Below, piece after piece: positions 1 to 7,756 of a DNA stretch of 28,397 nt (position 1 is its first letter; each line of letters starts with the position of its first letter). Under the pieces are notes generated by a model that was not told the origin of the DNA, did no database searches, and saw only the letters and a program-made list of their open reading frames with translations. The DNA lies in IMG/VR virus record IMGVR_UViG_3300035698_003044, positions 1 through 28,397 of that record. One strand, written 5' to 3'. The position numbers and the translations under genes are program-made. Origin of the DNA: a virus.

Positions 1-1
1 A

Positions 2-61
2 AACAGTAATACTTATCCGCCTTTATTCGATAGTAGATGGTTCTTTGAGACGGTGAGATGA
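2..61 (+). CDS. 3' end of an upstream tail-region gene (partial)
   Basis: An open frame enters from the left edge and ends at TGA 59-61, giving a tail that ends in RWFFETVR. Its stop overlaps the ATG at 58 (ATGA), the same coupling used throughout this genome, which supports it as a real gene end in the tail operon. Too little is present to name a function. Confidence 0.6.
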   Translation, partial: NSNTYPPLFDSRWFFETVR

Positions 62-1938
62 GTAAGTACGGAACCTTCACATATAACAGGAACGCATGGA
101 GAACGCTAACCCCGTTTGACTTGTCTCCTGATTCTCAGTTAATAGATGTTGAAGGAACTTCTCCAACCGCTACAGATATGCGGGGCTATACTTTTCCTGG
201 TACACAAAGAGAATGGGGTGCGCTTGAGTATTTTCCTTCTGAAGTCGGAGGCGCAGAACACGAAAGCGGAACTACTACTAAATTAATAACGCCCTTTGAT
301 TTATCGGAAAATAGTCAATTAATTGATGTGGCAGGAACTGCACCACCAGCAACCGATATGAGGGGTGAAAGTGTAATTGGTACACAGAGAGAATGGGGCG
401 CATTAGAATATGATGCCGACCTTTTGACTCTTGCTATCGCTGAAGGATTAGAATTTAGATACGGGCTTACAGTCAATACTAATCTTTTATGGGCAATGGA
501 AATTGATTGGGACGATGACGGTGTATTCGGTGGAAGTAACGAAGCAACATACGCCTATGATTTCCAGTCATCGAGAGGAAGAGATTATTACATAAGACCT
601 AAAGCGGACGGATTTGAAAGAATGCCTATCGGTGAGGCGGTGATTAGACTCTATAATGACACTGGCAGATATGATCCTTTTAATGCCGCTGGAGCTTTAT
701 ACGGTAATTTAGAATCTGGAAAGAAAGTACAGATTAAAGTCAAGAACGGAACTGCAGGAGAAAATTATCCTGCCTTTACTGGAATCCTTGACGAGATCAT
801 TCCGTATGGCCGCAGGGGTACAGTAGATTTAATAATTAAAGGATGCTGGAGTTTCCTACAAGAAGCTGATGTGAGAGCGGCAATTCAGGAAGATATAACT
901 GCCGATACTGCCATTGGTGCGATTCTTGATTATGTAAACTGGCCTGTTATTTGGGGGAGGGATTTGGATATTGGCCCGGATGTTATTAATTACTGGTGGG
1001 AGCCGAAATTAAAAGCAAAGGGCGAAATAGAAAGTCTTTCAGAATCAGGAATGGGTTATGTCTTTGTTGCTAGAGATGGAAAGCTAACATATTATAGCCG
1101 CCATAATGATGCTGCTGCAGTAATGGAATTAACAGAAGATGAATTATTAAAAGATATAAGCATCCCCCAACCAGGAAAATTCACAAGGAATATTGTTGGT
1201 ATTCAGGCATATCCAAAAGTTTTACAAGCACTTCAAGCAATATGGACGCTGAATGAAAAACCATCTATTAGCGGGAGTGGTGATTCTTATACTGTTTGGG
1301 CATACCATACTTATGATGGAAACCCAGTACCAGCTATTGATATAGTTACTCCATTATTAAATACTGACTGGTCTATGAATACCCAGGAAGATGGCGGTGG
1401 GGTTGACATTGGAGCAGACTGTACTATTTCTTTTTCAGATTTTGGAGAAACGTCAAAAACAACAATCACTAACAATAATGCTAATACAGGATATTTAACT
1501 CTTTTACAAGTAAGAGGAAAGCCGGTCGAATCTCCTGATGTGGCTGAAAAGGTTGGAGAGGGAGAAGGATACTTAACAAACCCAAAGGCATTTAATTTAG
1601 ACCTTGCATGGCTTCAGGATACAAATGTTGCTCAGGACATGGCGACTTTCCTGTCTGGCTTTATGTTGGCGAATCCTATATTTCCCAAAGGTTTTGTAGT
1701 GGATAGACCGACCATTCAATTTGATTTAGAATTGTTTGACAAGGCTACATTGAATTTAGCAACCTGGGGAATTAATACAGATTTTCAAGTAAGTAAAATA
1801 AAACATAAGTGGCTGGATAAGTCAGGGCAGTTAGTGAGAACAGAGTTTCAATTTGAGCCGACTTATAACGTGGGTGGTGGAGACTTCTGGAGATTAGGGG
1901 TTGATCTATTAGGAACTGGTACAATAATGGCATGGTGA
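58..1938 (+). CDS. Large phage tail protein with duplicated N-terminal module
   Basis: A 626-residue protein, probably structural in the tail tip or baseplate. Residues 18-58 and 78-118 are near-copies of one module (TPFDLS..SQLIDV.GT, then GTQREWGALEY), 60 residues apart. From about residue 145 the sequence (LLWAMEIDWDDDGVF, then RLYNDTGRYDPFN) resembles minor tail proteins of siphophages that precede fibre genes, and the body is rich in beta-type and aromatic sequence with no enzymatic motif. It starts by ATGA overlap with the previous gene and is followed by fibre-like genes, so a role in the tail tip or as a fibre attachment platform is inferred from position. The exact family is not recognised. 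Confidence 0.65.
   Translation: MSKYGTFTYNRNAWRTLTPFDLSPDSQLIDVEGTSPTATDMRGYTFPGTQREWGALEYFPSEVGGAEHESGTTTKLITPFDLSENSQLIDVAGTAPPATDMRGESVIGTQREWGALEYDADLLTLAIAEGLEFRYGLTVNTNLLWAMEIDWDDDGVFGGSNEATYAYDFQSSRGRDYYIRPKADGFERMPIGEAVIRLYNDTGRYDPFNAAGALYGNLESGKKVQIKVKNGTAGENYPAFTGILDEIIPYGRRGTVDLIIKGCWSFLQEADVRAAIQEDITADTAIGAILDYVNWPVIWGRDLDIGPDVINYWWEPKLKAKGEIESLSESGMGYVFVARDGKLTYYSRHNDAAAVMELTEDELLKDISIPQPGKFTRNIVGIQAYPKVLQALQAIWTLNEKPSISGSGDSYTVWAYHTYDGNPVPAIDIVTPLLNTDWSMNTQEDGGGVDIGADCTISFSDFGETSKTTITNNNANTGYLTLLQVRGKPVESPDVAEKVGEGEGYLTNPKAFNLDLAWLQDTNVAQDMATFLSGFMLANPIFPKGFVVDRPTIQFDLELFDKATLNLATWGINTDFQVSKIKHKWLDKSGQLVRTEFQFEPTYNVGGGDFWRLGVDLLGTGTIMAW
109..411 (+). repeat. Two-copy protein-coding repeat, 180 bp period
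   Basis: Copies at 109-231 and 289-411 encode about 41 residues each, with roughly two thirds identity in protein but many synonymous differences in DNA. The shared cores are TPFDLS, SQLIDV and GTQREWGALEY. The 57-base linker is not repeated. The divergence at silent sites suggests an old duplication kept by selection on protein sequence. Confidence 0.8.
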
Positions 1939-2450
1939 ATATGAATACAAAAATGAAAATTATAAGTGCAAAAGATTACATGTTCCGCGAACACGTCAAA
2001 ACAATGAAGGAGCGTATTAATAAAATCTGTGGAGAGATGAAAAGGCGTGGGATTTTAGATACGCCGTTTATTGACTGTGATCCGATTGGCTCTCCTGTTT
2101 ATGCAGAAGTAAATTTTGGCCAATGGGTTGCAAGATGTGAGTGTGGTGGAGCAGAGACGGTTGATCCAGACGAACCGATATTCTATTGTTTCAGTTGCGG
2201 AAACTTTGATAATCATGGAAAACCCAGAAAAGTTATTTTCCCTTCAAAGAAGGAAATGAAAGATATTGAGACAGTGTTGTTAGAAAGACCAGTAAAAATA
2301 AAACCACGTTCACACATGATCGAGAGGGCAATAGATGCAACCCCGGTAATCACAGATAAATATGGAGTTTTATCAAGGTCATGGCTTCCAGGTGAAACAG
2401 TAAAGCATTTGAGAAAAGAAAATAAAGAATCCATTAGGGCGGTGAAATAA
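1932..2450 (+). CDS. Hypothetical zinc-ribbon-like protein in tail module
   Basis: A 172-residue protein overlapping the large tail protein by 7 bases. Around residues 64-88 it has C-x-C (RCECGG) and then C-x-x-C (FYCFSCGN), the four-cysteine pattern of a small zinc ribbon. The rest is basic and lysine-rich with no signal peptide or membrane segment. Zinc knuckles of this kind occur in small phage proteins of unknown role. Its place between a tail protein and fibre proteins suggests a structural or assembly function, but that is context only. An alternative start at ATG 1941 would shorten it by three residues. Confidence 0.6.
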   Translation: MVNMNTKMKIISAKDYMFREHVKTMKERINKICGEMKRRGILDTPFIDCDPIGSPVYAEVNFGQWVARCECGGAETVDPDEPIFYCFSCGNFDNHGKPRKVIFPSKKEMKDIETVLLERPVKIKPRSHMIERAIDATPVITDKYGVLSRSWLPGETVKHLRKENKESIRAVK

Positions 2451-3196
2451 TGGCACGCAGCGCAATCCCCCTCTACGTAACTAACCAAGTCATCACAGCC
2501 GCGCACGGAAACACATACTGGCGTGATAACGAAGCTGCTCATTGGGTTGGTACAACTGCTGGAGATGTAGATTACTATACGGCGGCAACCACAAAAAGCA
2601 GGCTTGCAATTGGAACGGCTGGAGAAACATTAGTAGTTAATGCCGGGGAAACTGCTCCGGAATGGGGAAGTGGGGGAGCGTTTCAATTAATAGAAGAAAT
2701 ATTAGCTGGTGGTCCAGTAGCAAGCCTTGATTTTACAGCTATTCCAGCCACGTATACCCACTTGAAATTAATATGTAATATTAGAGGAGACAATGCAGCG
2801 GGTAGTAGCACGTTGCAAGTTACCGTAAACGGGGATGCAGGGGCTAATTATGACTGGCGAGACTTAACGACGGCCAACGCCGGTACAATATCAAGCGCAG
2901 CCGTGCTTGCTGATAATAGCTGGGAAGTTGTGCAAATGACTACCGCAACAGGCACCGCCAGCCATGTAGGCTCTGCTGATATGTTGTTTATAGATTATAC
3001 AAACACTACTTTTAGAAAGAGTATGTTATGTCATGGATTTCTAAAGCATGCGCAAGCCGCCGCAAATGCGAGCATGATGTTTAAAACAACTGGTGGAACA
3101 TGGCGCAGTACCGCAATAATTGACCAAATAACATTAACATTAAAGGCTGGAAATATAATAGCTGACTCAAAGGCATCTTTGTATGGAATAAAATAA
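2450..3196 (+). CDS. Tail fibre / receptor-binding-type protein
   Basis: A 248-residue protein. The N-terminal ~75 residues (TNQVITAAHGNTYWRDNE) resemble the attachment part of phage fibre proteins. The C-terminal ~160 residues begin with a stretch like SLDFTAIPATYTHLKLI, which I recognise as a common beta-sandwich head domain in siphophage fibres, and continue through alternating polar and hydrophobic strands. There is no catalytic motif. Start and stop overlap the neighbours (TAATG at 2448 and 3194). It probably contributes to host surface recognition. Confidence 0.7.
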   Translation: MARSAIPLYVTNQVITAAHGNTYWRDNEAAHWVGTTAGDVDYYTAATTKSRLAIGTAGETLVVNAGETAPEWGSGGAFQLIEEILAGGPVASLDFTAIPATYTHLKLICNIRGDNAAGSSTLQVTVNGDAGANYDWRDLTTANAGTISSAAVLADNSWEVVQMTTATGTASHVGSADMLFIDYTNTTFRKSMLCHGFLKHAQAAANASMMFKTTGGTWRSTAIIDQITLTLKAGNIIADSKASLYGIK

Positions 3197-3522
3197 TGAT
3201 AGAGCGAATTATTTTATTTTTGCTTTCACTTTTTGGGTTTAGGGGAGCCTATTTTCCAGACTTTGATTATATTGTTTGCAATGATGTAAGCACTTGTATT
3301 CACGAGCAGGGGCATAGAATGGATTATGCTCTTGGGCTTCCATCTCAAACATCAGAATTTAAAGAAGCGATTAGCGCATTTCCGTTTGTACTTGAAAATA
3401 ACACCTGTCTTGTAAACACGGAAATGTGTAAACATAAGGAGGCGTACGCAATATTATGGCAAGCGGTAGAGGGGAGTATATATAGTTTGCCTGAGGAGTT
3501 TCAACAATTTTATAAGGAGTAA
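3196..3522 (+). CDS. Small HExxH metallopeptidase-like protein
   Basis: A 108-residue protein with a hydrophobic N-terminus (residues 4-15) and the motif HEQGH at residues 36-40, directly followed by RMDYALG. In gluzincin-type zinc peptidases the two histidines bind zinc and the glutamate activates water. A downstream KEAYAIL stretch, with Glu82, could supply the third zinc ligand, as the ExFA-type helix does in lethal-factor-like proteins. Six cysteines at most are present, so it could be stabilised outside the cell. It sits inside the fibre cassette (TAATG coupled), so a virion-associated or surface protease is possible. Very short for a full protease, so it may be degenerate or only a fold relative. 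Confidence 0.5.
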   Translation: MIERIILFLLSLFGFRGAYFPDFDYIVCNDVSTCIHEQGHRMDYALGLPSQTSEFKEAISAFPFVLENNTCLVNTEMCKHKEAYAILWQAVEGSIYSLPEEFQQFYKE

Positions 3523-3525
3523 TTT

Positions 3526-4497
3526 ATGGCGAGAACAATATTAGCGCATACTGTAAAAGTTGATAACACCTGGGATGTAATGGCGGCTCATGTTAATCTG
3601 TTACAGATAAACCAGGAAAAGATCTGGAATACTCTTACACTTGTTGAGGCAACAGAATTAACTATTGATGCCGCTGGAGCGATAACGGTTACACAGAACT
3701 ATCATACAGTAGATACTTTGGCTGATGCGGCTTCGGATAACTTGGATACTATTAATCTGGGAGCAAATGTTGAAGAAGGGACAATATTAATAATTCGCCC
3801 TGACCATACCGCTAGGACTATTGTTGTCAGGCATGGAATAGATAATATCCTATGTAATGGAAATGCCGACATTCACCTTGAAGACTCTCACGATTTCGCT
3901 TTTCTAATTTATGATGAAACCCTAACAGCATGGATGGCGTTTGGTGGTAGTGCCGAATTAGTTGCTGACCTAACGCCACAGCTTGGTGGAGATTTGGATC
4001 TAAACGGTCATGTAATAACTGATGTGGTTGTTAGTGATACGACCCCGCAACTTGGCGGCAATCTCGATCTAAATGATTTCAGCATAGAAGCCACGATTGA
4101 GCCTGCCGCAGATGAAACGCCACAAGGAATTATAGCTGATGTTACAGTAGATTCTAACTCAACTGGAATAGGTTGCCCTCTTTATATAGCCGCTGATGGG
4201 CATTGGGACGAAGCGGATGCAGATACGATAGCAACTGCTCCCTGTTTTGCATTAGCATTAGAGGCGGGAACAGGAACTAAAAAAGTTTTATTTCATGGAT
4301 TGATGAGGTTAGACGCCTGGAACTGGACGACTGGGCCGGGTGAGATTTCATTAATTTATTTATCTGAAACGGTTGGAGAGCTTACACAAACTCCACCAAC
4401 GACAGAAGATGCGGTTGTTCAACCAGTAGCTTATGCCGTGTCAGATGATATGCTGTACTGGAATCCTTCACTAATCTATATAGAACATGGTGCATAA
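3526..4497 (+). CDS. Tail fibre / appendage protein with LGG-LDLN repeats
   Basis: A 323-residue protein preceded by AAGGAG at 3514-3519. The N-terminal ~140 residues form a domain ending at WMAFGGS. Two copies of TPQLGG(D/N)LDLN follow at about residues 150 and 174; I recognise this repeat from tail fibre and neck appendage proteins. The C-terminal ~130 residues (ADVTVDSNSTGIGCPLYIAA onward) look like a small beta-rich domain also found in phage fibres. The gene shares the fibre cassette with the genes on both sides and probably forms part of a trimeric appendage. Confidence 0.7.
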   Translation: MARTILAHTVKVDNTWDVMAAHVNLLQINQEKIWNTLTLVEATELTIDAAGAITVTQNYHTVDTLADAASDNLDTINLGANVEEGTILIIRPDHTARTIVVRHGIDNILCNGNADIHLEDSHDFAFLIYDETLTAWMAFGGSAELVADLTPQLGGDLDLNGHVITDVVVSDTTPQLGGNLDLNDFSIEATIEPAADETPQGIIADVTVDSNSTGIGCPLYIAADGHWDEADADTIATAPCFALALEAGTGTKKVLFHGLMRLDAWNWTTGPGEISLIYLSETVGELTQTPPTTEDAVVQPVAYAVSDDMLYWNPSLIYIEHGA

Positions 4498-5258
4498 TGG
4501 CAGTAGATGATGGAAATACCGTAGCACTTCTGCATTGTGATGGCGCAGACACTTCAACCACGTTTACAGACGAGAGTGGTAAAATATGGACAGCTCGAGT
4601 TAATGCCCAATTAGACACAGCACAAAAGAAATTCGGCACTGCTTCAGGGATTTTTGATGTTGGCGAAGCTGATTCTATTTCTACCCCCGACCACGCCGAT
4701 TTTGATTTTGATTCTGGTGATATGTGTATTGACCTTCAGATTCGTTTTGCATCAGTGGCAGACTATCAATGGATTTATACACAAGATGCAGATGATGGTG
4801 GCAATAATTATATCCTCTTGTATTGGGTTACTGATAACAAAGTTTATTTTCAAACCAAACTGGGCGGAGTCGTCCAACACGATACAACTTGGGCTTGGAC
4901 ACCAGTAGCTAACACTTGGTATCATTTTGAGCTAAACCGTGATGGGGACAACTTCAAAATGTTTATAGATGGTACTCAGATTGGAGGAACTTATAACGAT
5001 GCTTCAGATTGGCCAAATGTAGCGGCATCTGTTTTTGTTGGCGGTAGATTAATTGGTGGTAGTAAAAGCGTTTACGGTTGGTTAGATGAAATCAGAATCA
5101 CGAAAGGAATATATAGACATACTGCTAACTTTACTTCACCAACAGCGCCTTATACGCACAGACCTCCTGGAGTTAAGTCTGTAAACGAAATACTATCCCC
5201 AAAGTCAATGAATGAAATAGACTGGGGCGACATTAAGGCATTACAAGGATTAGCATGA
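4497..5258 (+). CDS. LamG / concanavalin A-like lectin-domain tail protein
   Basis: A 253-residue protein. Residues ~5-215 read as a single LamG-type jelly-roll: TVALLHCDGADTSTTFTDES at the start, FDFDSGDMCIDLQIRF strand, NTWYHFELNRDGDNFKMFID near the middle and YGWLDEIRITKGIYRH at the end. This fold binds sugars in phage adsorption proteins. The C-terminal ~30 residues (KSMNEIDWGDIKALQGLA) resemble short tags seen at the ends of fibre proteins. It overlaps the endolysin gene by four bases. Inferred role: binding host surface glycans. Confidence 0.8.
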   Translation: MAVDDGNTVALLHCDGADTSTTFTDESGKIWTARVNAQLDTAQKKFGTASGIFDVGEADSISTPDHADFDFDSGDMCIDLQIRFASVADYQWIYTQDADDGGNNYILLYWVTDNKVYFQTKLGGVVQHDTTWAWTPVANTWYHFELNRDGDNFKMFIDGTQIGGTYNDASDWPNVAASVFVGGRLIGGSKSVYGWLDEIRITKGIYRHTANFTSPTAPYTHRPPGVKSVNEILSPKSMNEIDWGDIKALQGLA

Positions 5259-6109
5259 TTCAAGGAATTGATTGCTCACATCACAATAGGAGATTCAACT
5301 GGGATAAGGCTAAAGCCGAGGGAGTCCGGTTTGCTTTCATTCGCGCCATGTTCGGCTATACAAGAGATACAGAATTTGACAGGAACTGGTCAGAAGCGAA
5401 ACGGGTAGGAATTGCGAGAGGGGCGTATGGTTGGGCGTTACACAATATGAACCAGAAGACGCTTGCAAAACTATTTGTCAATCGTTGGATTAATGACCCG
5501 GGAGAGCTTCCCCCGGTTGTTGATTATGAGAATACTAAGTGGCATGGTAAAGCCACATTTGAAGAACTAAGATTATTCATGGATGAAGTCTATAGATTAT
5601 CAGGACTACATCCTATAATCTACACCTCAAAGGGTGCATGGAATAGCGTACCAAAACACAGTGAGCAATTATGGGCGCTGAATCATCATTTATGGGTTGC
5701 TAACTATACTTTAAGCTCTCAGCCGTCTATGCCATCCGTCTGGAAAACCAGCGGCACACCCTGGACATTCTGGCAATATACTTCCCATGGGGATGGTTAT
5801 AAATACGGCAGTGGCGGTAAGAACCTTGACCTTAACTGGTTCAATGGAAGCGAGGAAGAATTTGCAGATTATGTAAAGGGAGATATTCAGCCAGCGCCTT
5901 TACCGGAACAGGTGATAGTGATCTGTAATAAACTGTCGTTCCGGTCCAGACCAGAAATATACTCAGGTGATCGACCGTATATTCCAAAAGGGACGGTATG
6001 CAAGGTCTTAGAAAAAGTAACAACAGATATTGATTGGTATAACGTAGAATTAAGCGGGGGAGATAAGGGCTTCATCAGTGCCGGATTCAATTATGTAAGG
6101 GCGTTATAG
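5255..6109 (+). CDS. GH25 endolysin (N-acetylmuramidase) with C-terminal SH3-like domain
   Basis: A 284-residue lysin that cleaves the beta-1,4 bond after N-acetylmuramic acid in peptidoglycan. Residues 1-200 carry GH25 landmarks: GIDCSHHN at the start (Asp6), FIRAMFGYT, the catalytic pair in PPVVDYEN (Asp90 and Glu92), HPIIYTS, LWVANY and the closing TFWQYTS. A linker (QPAPLPE) leads to residues ~215-284, an SH3-type wall-binding domain (LSFRSRP, GTVCKVLE, DWYNVEL). No signal peptide is present, so release through a holin is expected. It is the first gene of the lysis cassette and starts inside the stop of the lectin gene (ATGA). Confidence 0.92.
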   Translation: MIQGIDCSHHNRRFNWDKAKAEGVRFAFIRAMFGYTRDTEFDRNWSEAKRVGIARGAYGWALHNMNQKTLAKLFVNRWINDPGELPPVVDYENTKWHGKATFEELRLFMDEVYRLSGLHPIIYTSKGAWNSVPKHSEQLWALNHHLWVANYTLSSQPSMPSVWKTSGTPWTFWQYTSHGDGYKYGSGGKNLDLNWFNGSEEEFADYVKGDIQPAPLPEQVIVICNKLSFRSRPEIYSGDRPYIPKGTVCKVLEKVTTDIDWYNVELSGGDKGFISAGFNYVRAL

Positions 6110-6118
6110 GAGATTTAT

Positions 6119-6364
6119 ATGGCAACACAGAGAATAACAGCACCAAAAGTAAAAGGAATTATTGATGATCACGTTATCAGACATATAGAGGTATATGATA
6201 AATTACTTTATAAACATGATACAACATTATATGGAGAAAAAGGAGACGATGGAATCGCCTATGATGTTAGAGATATTGTCAATGGATTCAAGACGATTAA
6301 AGGAGTTGGGTACGCGGTGCTTGTTACCATAGTGGTGGACATAATAACTCGCTTTATAAATTAG
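6119..6364 (+). CDS. Small C-terminally anchored membrane protein of lysis cassette
   Basis: An 81-residue protein with a good site (AGGAG at 6108-6112). The first ~55 residues are charged and predicted soluble; residues ~59-80 (VGYAVLVTIVVDIITRFI) form one membrane helix at the very C-terminus. This layout is like XhlA-type lysis accessory proteins, which lie between endolysin and holin genes in Gram-positive phages. No sequence identity to XhlA can be claimed by eye, so the call rests on topology and on the position between the endolysin and holin genes. Confidence 0.55.
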   Translation: MATQRITAPKVKGIIDDHVIRHIEVYDKLLYKHDTTLYGEKGDDGIAYDVRDIVNGFKTIKGVGYAVLVTIVVDIITRFIN

Positions 6365-6391
6365 AACCTTAACAATTAAATAGGAGGCGTC

Positions 6392-7240
6392 ATGGAGATA
6401 AAACACAACAGTAGAAATGTTATGACTATCAGCATGGATGTAAAGGCTGGCTGGGAACAATGGTTTTTGCTCTCGTCAGACCGTCATTGGGATTCTGTAA
6501 AATGTGATCGTAAGTTAATGTTTCAGCATTTGAAACAGGTCAAGGAACGAAATGCCTATATACTGGACACTGGCGACTTCTTCGATATGATGCAAGGCAG
6601 GTATGACCCACGGAAAAGCTACAGTGAACTCCGACCAGAATATGTTATGGATGATTATCTGGGTGCTATTTCAAGAGATGCGGTTAAACAGCTAAAGCCA
6701 TACGCCGATAGATTCCTGTTATTAGGGCGTGGAAATCACGACCAGGCAGTTAAAAAACATAACAGTATAGATGTTATGAGTTTATTGGCTGCTGGCCTAA
6801 ATAGGCAACCGGGCGCAAATGTTCAACTGGGCGGTTATAGTGGCTGGGTAAGATTCCAGTTTCGCAGAGGCAAATTCAGGATCCGAAAACAACTATATTA
6901 TTTTCATGGATCGGGCGGTGGCGGAGAAGTTACAAGGGGCGTGATCAGAACAAACCGAATGGCGGTATATGTAGAAAACGCCGACTTTGTTATCACTGGC
7001 CATACACATGATTTTTGGGATGTTCCAATAAAGAAAATGCGCCTTAACAATAAAGGTAACATTGAATCGTATAATTGTCGATACTTGAATCTCGGCACTT
7101 ATTCAAACGATTATGGAGATGGGTTTGAGGATTGGTGGGTCGAGAGTGGTAAAAGCCCAAGGCCGCGCGGTGCAATCTGGCTACGCTTTCATTACATAAA
7201 CGACATGATTAAAAATGATATAATATTAGATATAGACTAG
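6392..7240 (+). CDS. Calcineurin-like metallophosphoesterase
   Basis: A 282-residue protein with all the two-metal phosphoesterase motifs in order: D-x-H (SDRHWD, Asp30 and His32), GD (DTGDFFD, ~59-65), GNHD (GRGNHDQ, ~115), a lone His (YFHGSG, ~170) and GHTH (ITGHTHDFW, ~200). The family hydrolyses phosphodiesters or phosphomonoesters, and the substrate cannot be read from sequence. A clear AGGAGG at 6382-6387 supports the ATG at 6392. It lies between the small membrane protein and the holin, an unusual place for such an enzyme. Possible roles include degrading nucleotides or a host signal during lysis. Confidence 0.88.
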   Translation: MEIKHNSRNVMTISMDVKAGWEQWFLLSSDRHWDSVKCDRKLMFQHLKQVKERNAYILDTGDFFDMMQGRYDPRKSYSELRPEYVMDDYLGAISRDAVKQLKPYADRFLLLGRGNHDQAVKKHNSIDVMSLLAAGLNRQPGANVQLGGYSGWVRFQFRRGKFRIRKQLYYFHGSGGGGEVTRGVIRTNRMAVYVENADFVITGHTHDFWDVPIKKMRLNNKGNIESYNCRYLNLGTYSNDYGDGFEDWWVESGKSPRPRGAIWLRFHYINDMIKNDIILDID

Positions 7241-7256
7241 AGGAAAGGAGGTAAAA

Positions 7257-7469
7257 ATGGGTAACGAAGATAAAGGAGAATTTATGAGCGGACTATTAAA
7301 AAGCAGAAAGTTTTGGTTAGCTGTGTTCGGTGTTTTCCAGGCCGTTGTATTGTACTTCTTGGACATCCCGGAATCGGTATGGCAATCTATCTCGGTGCTG
7401 GTTGCTGTGTTGATCGCTGCAATTGCGCTGGAAGATGCTGGAGAGAAGATCGGAAACGGTAAGGAGTAG
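7257..7469 (+). CDS. Holin-like two-helix membrane protein with possible dual start
   Basis: A 70-residue protein. After a charged N-terminus, residues ~19-36 and ~42-58 are hydrophobic, joined by a short FLDIPESVWQS turn, and the tail is charged (EDAGEKIGNGKE). The RKFWLAVFGVFQ stretch resembles holins of Firmicutes-type phages. It would make membrane holes that release the endolysin. ATG 7257 follows GGAGG (7248-7252). A second in-frame ATG at 7284 follows its own GGAG (7274-7277), so two products differing by nine mostly charged residues are possible. It is the last gene before a strong terminator. Confidence 0.75.
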   Translation: MGNEDKGEFMSGLLKSRKFWLAVFGVFQAVVLYFLDIPESVWQSISVLVAVLIAAIALEDAGEKIGNGKE

Positions 7470-7479
7470 TATTAGACAG

Positions 7480-7526
7480 ACACCGCCGAGAAGTCGCATA
7501 GTGTCATCTTGGGCGGTGTTTTGTTT
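7480..7526 (+). terminator. Intrinsic terminator after the lysis cassette
   Basis: A perfect 8-bp stem ACACCGCC (7480-7487) / GGCGGTGT (7512-7519), possibly extended by GAG/CTT pairs, is followed by TTTTGTTTT. It lies 10 bases after the holin stop and would end the late (tail and lysis) transcript. Confidence 0.9.
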
Positions 7527-7538
7527 TAATGATATAAT
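7509..7538 (+). promoter_or_regulatory. Candidate promoter for the 7544-7700 RNA
   Basis: A perfect -10 box TATAAT at 7533-7538 lies just after the terminator. The best -35 is weak (TTGGGC, 7509-7514, 18-bp spacer) and lies inside the terminator stem. The predicted start is around 7544-7546, exactly where the first stem of the structured region begins. Confidence 0.5.
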
Positions 7539-7543
7539 AAATT

Positions 7544-7700
7544 GAACGCCCGAACCTCGAGGTAAGGCGTTTCTCCCTTGCCATACGGTGTAAAAACCGA
7601 AGGATGCCGAGAGAATAAAGTGGCTGAACATCTCGGGCCACCATTGAGTAACAGAACCCGCCACGCCTCTTAACAATGCGCACCGAGGCGGGTCATTTTT
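7544..7700 (+). ncRNA. Candidate structured phage small RNA with pseudoknot
   Basis: This ~155-base stretch has no convincing ORF but several paired segments. P1 is AACGCC (7545-7550) / GGCGTT (7566-7571), capped by ACC-TCGA-GGT. P2 is CCTT (7576-7579) / AAGG (7600-7603) with an inner CGGT/ACCG hairpin (7586-7599). A pseudoknot-type pair follows: CCGAGA (7607-7612) / TCTCGG (7631-7636) interleaved with GTGGC (7620-7624) / GCCAC (7637-7641). The 3' end is a GC-rich terminator hairpin. A TATAAT box is placed so that transcription would start at the P1 stem. I do not recognise the family. It could also be a leader or a DNA site. Confidence 0.55.
7656..7700 (+). terminator. Intrinsic terminator ending the structured RNA
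   Basis: Stem ACCCGCC (7656-7662) / GGCGGGT (7687-7693) is followed by CA and five T residues (7696-7700). An alternative inner stem GCCTC (7665-7669) / GAGGC (7685-7689) competes with it. Confidence 0.8.
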
Positions 7701-7706
7701 ATTAAA

Positions 7707-7735
7707 AAGGAGAGTGCGATGAAAACACTCTCCTT
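7707..7735. promoter_or_regulatory. Perfect 10-bp hairpin enclosing a start codon, or minus-strand terminator
   Basis: AAGGAGAGTG (7707-7716) pairs perfectly with CACTCTCCTT (7726-7735) around a 9-base loop. On the + strand the 5' arm is a ribosome binding site and the loop holds an ATG at 7719 that opens a 12-codon ORF ending at TGA 7755-7757 (MKTLSFRRGPGK), so the hairpin could gate a leader peptide. On the - strand the same stem is followed by a T-run, which would make it a terminator blocking transcription toward the lysis genes. I cannot decide between these. Confidence 0.45.
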
Positions 7736-7756
7736 CAGGAGGGGACCAGGGAAATG

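Noticed and set aside
2213-2542. Minus-strand ORF of 109 codons
   Set aside because: It runs across the junction of two coupled plus-strand genes and has no supporting motif or ribosome binding site.
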